NCBI GenBank assembly: GCA_949747935.1
Contig: CATKHE010000207.1
Span: forward strand, 1-8,768
DNA from: an uncultured Eubacteriales bacterium
GTDB taxonomy: Bacteria > Bacillota_A > Clostridia > Oscillospirales > Oscillospiraceae
Reading direction: 5' to 3'
DNA length: 8,768 nucleotides
The notes under the pieces are model-generated. The model saw nothing but the letters and a program-made list of their open reading frames with translations. It had not been told where the DNA came from and made no database searches. The position numbers and the translations under genes were made by a program. Position 1 is the stretch's first letter. The number at the start of each line of letters is the position of its first letter. Below, one piece after another: positions 1-7,375 of this stretch.

Positions 1-873
1 GAAAATCGGCAGGGAGAGCAGCAGCACGACGGCGAGGTAGACCAGCTCAGCGATGCCGGCCACGGCCAGCCCCTTCTTCTGGACGGGGGTGAGGTTGGTA
101 GTACTCTCGTCAAAATCGTACTTGGACAGATCTTCCTTGGTGACAGGGAAGCGGTGAACCATGATCTTCTCGGTGATGAAGGTGCCGGCAACGGTCAGAA
201 TGACGCAGGAGACGATCATGAAGTACCAGTTAATGGCGATGGAGGCGGAATAGGTGGGATCGTACATCTGGGCGGCGGGCTCGGTAAAGCCGTAGGCCAG
301 CGCGTCAGACAAGCCGATCATAATGTTGGCAACGAAGCCGGCGGCCACAGAGGCGAAGGCCACATACAGGCCCAGCAGGGGGCTGCGGCCAATGGACATG
401 AACAAAATAGCGGCCAAAGGGGGCAGGATGATGAAGCCTGCGTCGCCGGCGATGTTCAGGTTGATGCCCAGGAAAATGACCACGGCGGAGACGATCCAGC
501 CCTTGGCGCCGCCCAGGAAATTCTGCATCAAAGAGACCAGGAAGCCGCTCTTTTCGGCCACAGAAGAGCCAATTACAGCTACCAGCACCATGCCCAAGGG
601 GGCGAAGCCGGAGAAGTTGGTGATAACGTTGCTCCACAGGTACTGGATACCCCAGATGGAGAACAGATTCTGTACCTTGACAACCTCTTGGGTGGCGGGG
701 TTCACGGCCTGAACATCCAGTGCGCTGCACAGCCAGGAAATCAAAACGACGATGACCGCAAGGCCCAAGAACAGGGTGATGGGGTCTGGCAGCTTGTTGC
801 CTGCCCGCTCAATAGCGTCTAGGATGCGGTCAAGCAGGCCCTTTTTCTGCAATTGTTTCGCTTCTTTAGGCAT
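1..873 (-). CDS. abgT: AbgT-family transporter, N-terminal part (3' end outside window)
   Basis: Predicted inner-membrane transporter of the AbgT family. Characterised members move p-aminobenzoyl-glutamate or export sulfonamide-type antimetabolites, so the substrate here is inferred. The reading frame is open from the ATG at 873 to the window edge (291 codons; the family is usually about 500 residues). Family-typical stretches are visible: LPDPITLFLGL (28-38), GFAPLGMVLVAV..AEKSGFL (89-112), NIAGDAGFIILPPLAAILF (140-158) and a second AFASVAAGFVANIMIG block (172-187). Hydrophobic membrane segments lie near 30-50, 92-108, 125-160, 165-195, 213-235 and 268-290, with a polar loop at 236-267. The start is supported by an AAAGGAG site (879-885) 5 nt upstream. 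The gene lies downstream of an M20 amidohydrolase on the same strand, the usual partner for this transporter, but has its own promoter. Confident in family, less so in substrate. Confidence 0.9.
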   Translation of the reverse strand, partial: MPKEAKQLQKKGLLDRILDAIERAGNKLPDPITLFLGLAVIVVLISWLCSALDVQAVNPATQEVVKVQNLFSIWGIQYLWSNVITNFSGFAPLGMVLVAVIGSSVAEKSGFLVSLMQNFLGGAKGWIVSAVVIFLGINLNIAGDAGFIILPPLAAILFMSIGRSPLLGLYVAFASVAAGFVANIMIGLSDALAYGFTEPAAQMYDPTYSASIAINWYFMIVSCVILTVAGTFITEKIMVHRFPVTKEDLSKYDFDESTTNLTPVQKKGLAVAGIAELVYLAVVLLLSLPIF

Positions 874-1070
874 AGATACTCCTTTCCTTTTCCCGGACGC
901 TTTGTCAGTCCGGTCCGACGGCACACAGGCCGGGCTTTCCGGAGGCATGGAATGTGTTTCAGATATCCAGGCTCCCTCTCTCTTCCCTCACTTGACTGGA
1001 AGTGCGCCGCGTCTGAGACGCGGCGGAAGCGGGGCATGCCCCGCTTTATGTCTCTTCTGTCCAAAAGTGA
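874..1070 (-). other. Structured 5' leader of the abgT-like transcript
   Basis: This untranslated stretch of about 197 nt holds three back-to-back inverted repeats: 1027-1046 (20-nt perfect palindrome), 1005-1025 (10-nt arms around one base) and 989-1004 (5-bp arms). Closer to the gene are a looser stem (923-927 with 953-957, enclosing 930-933 with 939-942) and a 6-bp stem (893-898 with 908-913) that ends 7 nt from the Shine-Dalgarno site. No T-run follows any of these stems, so it does not look like a simple attenuator. I do not recognise a known riboswitch class. It may stabilise the mRNA or control translation, or the palindromes may be binding sites in DNA. Confidence 0.45.
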
Positions 1071-1076
1071 TACCTC

Positions 1077-1105
1077 ATTATAACGGATTTTTGATCGTTT
1101 GACAA
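1077..1105 (-). promoter_or_regulatory. Strong sigma-A-type promoter for the abgT-like gene
   Basis: On the minus strand, TTGTCA (1100-1105) is followed by a 17-nt spacer and a perfect TATAAT (1077-1082). Transcription would start near 1070, leaving a leader of about 197 nt before the ATG at 873. Only one -35 base departs from consensus and the spacer is ideal. The call comes from sequence alone and has not been tested. Confidence 0.8.
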
Positions 1106-1174
1106 TAGGTTTTTCATAATTTGTTCATAATTTAATCATTCAGTACAGTAGAGTGAGAATAATTGTGGGAAATG

Positions 1175-1202
1175 AAAAAAATGCCCCTCCTTCCGGAGGG
1201 GC
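1175..1202 (-). terminator. Intrinsic terminator of the M20 amidohydrolase gene
   Basis: On the minus strand an 8-bp GC-rich stem (arms 1183-1190 and 1195-1202) with a GGAA loop is followed by A and then a run of seven T (1175-1181). It begins 9 nt after the amidohydrolase stop codon. It should largely separate this transcript from the abgT-like gene downstream. Confidence 0.88.
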
Positions 1203-1211
1203 GCGGGGCGG

Positions 1212-2522
1212 TTAGCCGCTCATTTTTTGGGTATAGGCTTTATACTCGTCCCGTGTATAGGTGGCCTGATAGCCATCAATGATTTTCTTTGCCTCAGCCG
1301 CGCCGTTTTTCAGCAGACGATAGGCCAGCAGGGCCATCATTTTGGCGGGAAGAATATGGGCTGTGGTGGAATTGGAGACTGTGTAATCCTTGGAATGCAG
1401 GTCTCCGGAGCTGCCGCCGAAGGTGAAATTGAGCACTGGCATCACGGCGAACAGGTCGCCCACGTCGGTGCTGGCGGTGTTGCAGGCCCCGGCGGGAATG
1501 GATTTGACCTTGAGCTCGTCGCCCAGCAGTCCGGCGCAGTCCCAGAGAATGTCGTCTGGCAGGCGTTCGGGACAGGGCATGTAGCCCTGGGCGTTGATAA
1601 TGTCCACATCGCAGCCGATGGCCATGGCGGCCCCCTTGAAGCAGTTGTCCACCTTGGTGCTGACAGCTTCGATGGCCTCCTGATTGTTGGCCCGTACCAT
1701 CATGTCCACAACAGCCTCGCTGGGAACGATGTTAATGGCCTCGCCTCCCTTGCGGAGGTAGGGATGAACACGGACGCAGTCCTTCTCCTGGAAGGTCTCC
1801 CGAACCATGCCCAGAGCGCTCATACCCAGACAGGCGGCATTGAGGGCATTGACGCCTAGGTGAGGGGCGGCGGCGGCGTGGGAGGCCCGTCCATGAATCA
1901 GCACAGTTTTGCCGATGAAGCCGGTGCATTTGCTGTTGCCTAGCATCAGGTCAACGCCGGACTCCCGATCCACCATGAGGGAGTGGGTGGTAACGGCCAT
2001 GTCGATGTCGTCAAACTCCCCCCGGCGCAGCAGCTCGCACTTGCCTCCGGCGCAGTGGACGTCGTGGGTGCGGCGGACCTCATCCCGGAGGTCGGCCCCT
2101 TGAAATTCCTCGGCGGGGACAGCGAAGAAGGTGGCGGTGCCATCCAGGCTTGCGGCCACCTCCGGATCGGTGAGGGCCATGGCAGCTCCCAGCATACAGA
2201 CAATCTGGGCGTAGTGGCCGCAGGAGTGGGCGAAACCTTTTTCGGTGGCCATGGGATGAGTGGGGCAGGCCAGGCCGTCTAACTCACCGATCAAGGCCAC
2301 ATTAGGGCCGTCAGTTTTGCCTACGCTGGCCCTCAGACCGGTGATTGCCAGCCCCTCCCGGGTTTCCAATCCCAGCTTTTTCAGACAGTCAGATACCACC
2401 TGGGCAGTGCGGTACTCGTGGTATCCCTGTTCGGCGTGACTGTACAGGTCCTGGGCCAGAGCCTGTAGTTCCTCAGCCCGGCTGTCGATGACAGACAGTA
2501 TCTTCCGTTCGATTGAGTCCAT
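1212..2522 (-). CDS. M20-family amidohydrolase (p-aminobenzoyl-glutamate hydrolase-like)
   Basis: Predicted cytoplasmic metal-dependent amidohydrolase of peptidase family M20 (M20D-like), 436 residues. Such enzymes cut amide bonds of N-acyl amino acids; relatives AbgA and AbgB cleave p-aminobenzoyl-glutamate. Visible motifs: GELDGL (79-84), HSCGH (99-103) with likely metal ligands C101 and H103, PAEE (136-139) with the catalytic and metal-binding glutamates, H180 in VTTHSL, a dimerisation-domain stretch at about 205-310 starting near HGRASHAAAAPHLGVNALNA (210-229), and GDLHSKD (373-379) with likely ligand H376. The usual CGHD form reads CGHY here, a variation also seen among AbgB-like proteins. 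The ATG at 2522 has an AAAGGAG site (2532-2538) 9 nt upstream. The abgT-like transporter follows on the same strand, which supports a role in taking up and cleaving an aminobenzoyl-amino acid or similar amide. The exact substrate is not decidable here. Confidence 0.88.
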   Translation of the reverse strand: MDSIERKILSVIDSRAEELQALAQDLYSHAEQGYHEYRTAQVVSDCLKKLGLETREGLAITGLRASVGKTDGPNVALIGELDGLACPTHPMATEKGFAHSCGHYAQIVCMLGAAMALTDPEVAASLDGTATFFAVPAEEFQGADLRDEVRRTHDVHCAGGKCELLRRGEFDDIDMAVTTHSLMVDRESGVDLMLGNSKCTGFIGKTVLIHGRASHAAAAPHLGVNALNAACLGMSALGMVRETFQEKDCVRVHPYLRKGGEAINIVPSEAVVDMMVRANNQEAIEAVSTKVDNCFKGAAMAIGCDVDIINAQGYMPCPERLPDDILWDCAGLLGDELKVKSIPAGACNTASTDVGDLFAVMPVLNFTFGGSSGDLHSKDYTVSNSTTAHILPAKMMALLAYRLLKNGAAEAKKIIDGYQATYTRDEYKAYTQKMSG

Positions 2523-2566
2523 GTTAAGCGACTCCTTTCTAACTCTGAATTGGATTTCCGTCCTCT

Positions 2567-2590
2567 ATTCTACACTGTTTTTTTTGCATT
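2567..2590 (-). promoter_or_regulatory. Possible promoter for the M20 gene
   Basis: A TAGAAT hexamer (2567-2572 on the minus strand) lies 44 nt upstream of the M20 start codon and is preceded by a very AT-rich tract (2575-2645) that could act as an UP-like element. No good -35 box sits at the correct distance, so this is a weak call. Confidence 0.3.
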
Positions 2591-2711
2591 TTATTTGTAT
2601 TTTTTTATAAAATATATGTTATTACTCTAATAAATTTTATATATATTGCAAGAAACGGGCTGGTATTTACGAGAAAAATGACTGAGGAACTCCATTTTTT
2701 TCGATTTACCA

Positions 2712-2740
2712 TTGGAATTTGGGAAAAATCATATTATAAT
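2712..2740 (+). promoter_or_regulatory. Sigma-A-type promoter for the LysM protein gene
   Basis: TTGGAA (2712-2717) is followed by a 17-nt spacer and a perfect TATAAT (2735-2740). Transcription would start near 2747, exactly where two palindromes begin. It is the only strong plus-strand promoter ahead of the LysM gene. Confidence 0.75.
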
Positions 2741-2747
2741 ACGACGC

Positions 2748-2785
2748 AGAAAGGCGCCTTTCTATCCTTTGCATTGCAAAGGATA
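2748..2785 (+). repeat. Two adjacent palindromes at the LysM gene transcription start
   Basis: A 16-nt perfect palindrome (2748-2763) is followed, sharing its last base, by a 23-nt inverted repeat with 11-nt arms around one central T (2763-2773 and 2775-2785). They start just after the predicted transcription start. They could be an operator for a dimeric repressor in DNA, or two hairpins at the 5' end of the mRNA. The second repeat contains AAAGGA (2778-2783), the only Shine-Dalgarno-like site for a GTG start at 2788, so folding would hide it. Confidence 0.6.
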
Positions 2786-2787
2786 AG

Positions 2788-3612
2788 GTGCTCAAAAACA
2801 GACAGAGAGGAAATGAGAGTATACAGAAAAAATTACTATCCCTTGCGCTGGCCCTGGTAATGTGTCTGGGCCGGACTGTCCCGGCATTTGCGGCGGGCAC
2901 GATAAAAGTGGTGGAGGACCAGATCCTCGGCCTTAAAGTCACCATGCATGAATTCCTGCGGGAGGAGACCCACCGGTACAGTTTCGATGACGGGATGTTT
3001 ATTCTTGAGCAGACAATTTACGTGGTAGCGGACAACTCCACCGTCACCGTGGAGGCTCTGGAGGGCCGGAAGTACGCTGATCCCCTCCTCCAGGGTCTCA
3101 ACAGGCGGAGCATTGTCTCTATGGACCGCAATTCGCCGGAATATGCGGCATATCAGGATTTTGTGAATAACAGAGAAAGCTACGCCTACAATAGCGGAGA
3201 AAGTTATGTGTGGGACCCTGAGATCAAAACCTTTTGTAATACAAATAGCAGCCCCTCGTGGCCGCTGACGGGAGTGACAACCTATACTGCCTCCCCCACC
3301 CGGCCAGAGGAAGTTGGGATTTGTCTTGACAAGCTGTATGGTATCTCCCCGATGTGCGAGAGCGACTACGCCGAGCTGATACCCGTTGGGACGGAGCAGC
3401 CCACCGAGCCCAGTACCCCGACCACACCCAGCACCCCCGACGCTCCCAACAGCTGCACCGTGAAAAAGGGCGGCACTCTGGGCAAAATCGCCGCGGCCGA
3501 GTACGGTAAGGCGGCTGAATACAAGGCCCTCTTTGAGCGCAACGCAGACCGGCTGAAAAACGCCAATACTATCTATGAGGGTCAGGTCATTGTCCTGCCC
3601 GCCAAGAAGTAA
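2788..3612 (+). CDS. Secreted protein with C-terminal LysM domain
   Basis: Predicted exported protein, 274 residues from the GTG at 2788. An N-terminal signal peptide is clear: KK (14-15), hydrophobic core LLSLALALVMCLG (16-28), likely cleavage near AFA-AG (33-37). Residues 37-200 form a region I do not recognise, with mixed polar and aromatic residues and only three cysteines. A Thr/Pro/Ser-rich linker follows (201-220), then a LysM-type domain (222-273; TVKKGGTLGKIA, AEYKALFERN, NTIYEGQVIVLP). LysM domains bind N-acetylglucosamine-containing glycans such as peptidoglycan, so cell-wall attachment is likely. The start is uncertain. The GTG at 2788 has AAAGGA 4 nt upstream, but that site lies in a hairpin. 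A better-spaced AGAGAGGA (2804-2811) points to an ATA codon at 2821, which would begin a compact signal peptide. The gene is divergent from the M20 gene and convergent with the DUF2971 gene. Confidence 0.75.
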   Translation: MLKNRQRGNESIQKKLLSLALALVMCLGRTVPAFAAGTIKVVEDQILGLKVTMHEFLREETHRYSFDDGMFILEQTIYVVADNSTVTVEALEGRKYADPLLQGLNRRSIVSMDRNSPEYAAYQDFVNNRESYAYNSGESYVWDPEIKTFCNTNSSPSWPLTGVTTYTASPTRPEEVGICLDKLYGISPMCESDYAELIPVGTEQPTEPSTPTTPSTPDAPNSCTVKKGGTLGKIAAAEYGKAAEYKALFERNADRLKNANTIYEGQVIVLPAKK

Positions 3613-3630
3613 AACGAAATATATCAGCGC

Positions 3631-3666
3631 AAAGCGGCGGATGATAGAAGCATCATCCGCCGCTTT
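3631..3666. repeat. 15-bp inverted repeat after the LysM gene
   Basis: Arms 3631-3645 and 3652-3666 are perfect complements around a 6-nt loop, forming a long stable hairpin 18 nt after the LysM stop codon. Neither side has a good T-run (plus side TTTCAGC; minus side TTTGCGC). It may protect mRNA 3' ends or act as a weak bidirectional terminator rather than a textbook one. Confidence 0.6.
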
Positions 3667-3675
3667 CAGCTCGTT

Positions 3676-3707
3676 AAAAATCCCGTCCTCCACAGGGCGG
3701 TGGGATT
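3676..3707 (-). terminator. Candidate terminator for the DUF2971 / atp transcript
   Basis: On the minus strand AATCCC (3702-3707) pairs with GGGATT (3679-3684). A weaker inner stem (3687-3689 with 3694-3696) lies inside, and five T follow the A of the 3' arm (3676-3680). It lies about 90 nt after the DUF2971 stop codon. The stem is short with interior mismatches, so the call is moderate. Confidence 0.4.
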
Positions 3708-3708
3708 G

Positions 3709-3727
3709 TGTTCGGCGGAGCCGAACA
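3709..3727. repeat. 8-bp hairpin in the convergent intergenic region
   Basis: TGTTCGGC (3709-3716) and GCCGAACA (3720-3727) are perfect complements around a 3-nt loop. The stem sits between the two candidate terminators and lacks a T-run on either strand. With its neighbours it makes 3631-3770 an almost continuous run of hairpins. Confidence 0.5.
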
Positions 3728-3742
3728 TGTGAAGGAAGCCAG

Positions 3743-3776
3743 CGCCGCAAAGCACATGTACTCTGCGGCGTTTTTT
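3743..3776 (+). terminator. Intrinsic terminator of the LysM transcript
   Basis: CGCCGCA (3743-3749) pairs with TGCGGCG (3764-3770) and is followed directly by six T (3771-3776). It lies about 130 nt past the LysM stop codon and faces the convergent DUF2971 gene, so it would limit antisense reading into that gene. The 14-nt loop is unusually long for a terminator, yet nearly fully pairs when read on the minus strand. Confidence 0.65.
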
Positions 3777-3797
3777 CGATTGGAATGCCTGCGCGGA

Positions 3798-4634
3798 CTA
3801 TGTGGAGAGCCCCCGCAGGGGACAGTCGGACAAAGATACCCGCTCCGCCAGAGCGCACAGGCCGTGGTCCCGCAAATAGTCCTGAAAAATGGCGGCGGAC
3901 TGGGTGGAATCTGGGCCGATGATGACCTCGGTCACTAGGTCCTCCATGCGGATCCCGATTTTTTCACACATGGATCGCAGGTCCAGCGGGTAATATTTTT
4001 TAATTCGTTCCTTGGTCACATGGTAACAGGGCTGTATATCCAGACCGTCTTTCCCAAAGGGGGAAACCACCAGCCGCATCTCATATTCTGAGCGAAAGGA
4101 GGGGTGTTTGAAGGAGACGGAACAGGCCCAGGCGTCACACATGGCCCTTCTGACGGCCGGGTCTTCCCCGGACAGAGGAACACCCTCCCGAATCAGACGG
4201 CAGAAAACCTCCACCATGGGGTGGCCGGCCATGCTGTTTTGATAAAAGACCGCCTGAAGGGACAGCGCGCCCTGGGCCATTTTTTCCAGATATTCCCGCC
4301 GGAAGGCGATGCACACGCCGCGTCCCCGGTTGCCATAACGTTCCCACTGGGCCGCGTCGTCCCGGTGAAAGGAGAAGCAGGCGGCAAAGGCGGAATATTC
4401 CTTTTTCAGCTCCTCACGAAACAGGGCCTGGACCTCGCCGGCGCGGCGGACGTCGCCCTCGGCGGTCAGACGGTCAGAAACCGCGGCGCAGAGCCGGCTC
4501 ATAAAATGGCGCATTTCCGCCGAGTCATTCATGCGCAGAACATTGTTGACCCGCAGCTGAGCGTGGCGGAGAATACCGTCCAAAGCCTGAAAATCTGTAT
4601 AGTGATAGAGGATATCTCCGCCATATTGAAACAT
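3798..4634 (-). CDS. DUF2971-family protein of unknown function
   Basis: A 278-residue soluble protein with no signal peptide or membrane segment, matching what I recall of family DUF2971. Family-like blocks: YHYTD (10-14), LRVNNVLRMNDSAEM (27-41), CFSFHRDDAAQWERYG (86-101), GVCIAF (106-111), KHPSFRSEYEMRLV (176-189) and IIGP (238-241), with a C-terminal SLSDCPLRG (267-275). The biochemical role is not established. The order of an N-terminal His (H11), a central Tyr (Y100) and a late Glu (E183 or E185) recalls ADP-ribosyltransferase folds, but that is only a guess. The ATG at 4634 has GGAG (4642-4645) 7 nt upstream. The gene starts 24 bp after atpC on the same strand with no terminator or promoter visible between them, so it is probably the last gene of the atp transcript. 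The family assignment is from motif memory, not a search. Confidence 0.75.
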   Translation of the reverse strand: MFQYGGDILYHYTDFQALDGILRHAQLRVNNVLRMNDSAEMRHFMSRLCAAVSDRLTAEGDVRRAGEVQALFREELKKEYSAFAACFSFHRDDAAQWERYGNRGRGVCIAFRREYLEKMAQGALSLQAVFYQNSMAGHPMVEVFCRLIREGVPLSGEDPAVRRAMCDAWACSVSFKHPSFRSEYEMRLVVSPFGKDGLDIQPCYHVTKERIKKYYPLDLRSMCEKIGIRMEDLVTEVIIGPDSTQSAAIFQDYLRDHGLCALAERVSLSDCPLRGLST

Positions 4635-4658
4635 AGCCGTTCTCCGCTTTCCGAATGC

Positions 4659-5071
4659 TTATCTTCCGATTCCCATGTTTTTGACTCTCAGCCGGTTCAG
4701 GGCACGGGCCAGGGTTGCCTGGGCGATCTGGTGCTCCTGACGGCTCTTCTTTTGCAGAAGGGCCTCCCGGGACTCGTCGGCCTCCCGCTGAGCCCGGGCC
4801 GCATCAATCTCATCCGGCCGCTCCACAGAATCCACCAGAACCAGAACGTCGTTTTTTTCTATCTTCACCATACCCGGGGAGATGGCGGCCAGCTGGGGCG
4901 CCTGGCCGGGCGTCTGATAGCGCAGGGTGCCGGGCTGAACAGCGGCGATCATAGGGCTGTGCCGGGCCAGAATCCCCAGCTCTCCGTCGCTGGTGGGGAT
5001 GGTCAGGCTGACGCAAGGGCCCTCATAAAAGGACTTATCTGCCGCCAGGATGTGAACCTGAAAGGTCTCCA

Positions 5072-5072
<1 letters not shown>
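4659..5072 (-). CDS. atpC: ATP synthase F1 epsilon subunit
   Basis: Epsilon subunit of the F-type ATP synthase, part of the central stalk. It links the gamma shaft to the membrane c-ring and can inhibit ATP hydrolysis. At 137 residues it has the usual length. The N-terminal beta-sandwich (about 1-84) shows TIPTSDGELGILARHSPMI (24-42) and the PGMVKIEKNDVLVLVDS stretch (66-82). The C-terminal two-helix domain (about 87-132) is charged and coiled (AARAQREADESREALLQKK). The ATG at 5072 overlaps the atpD stop by one base (TGATG), so translation is coupled; GTGAGG lies upstream inside atpD. It is the last canonical gene of the atp operon, followed after 24 bp by a DUF2971 gene. Confidence 0.95.
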
Positions 5073-7374
<2,302 letters not shown>

Positions 7375-7375
7375 A

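Noticed and set aside
819..1064. 81-codon minus-strand open frame in the abgT leader
   Set aside because: It starts at TTG without a Shine-Dalgarno, overlaps the real abgT start in another frame and crosses the hairpins; it looks like chance.
874..1070. Possible tetrahydrofolate riboswitch before abgT
   Set aside because: The idea suits the gene, but I cannot match the conserved core of that class in the leader.
2678..2860. 60-codon plus-strand frame ahead of the LysM gene
   Set aside because: It begins upstream of the predicted promoter and has no motif. Its last 16 codons, from the ATG at 2813, matter only for the frame problem at the LysM start.
3724..3760. GAAGGAAGC and GCCGCAAAGC resembling parts of SRP RNA and a cyclic-di-GMP riboswitch
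   Set aside because: The other conserved parts and the expected helices of both RNAs are missing, so these are short chance matches.
2836..3858. 340-codon minus-strand open frame opposite the LysM gene
   Set aside because: The plus strand has a signal peptide, linker and LysM domain; the minus-strand product shows no motif and would run through the intergenic hairpins.
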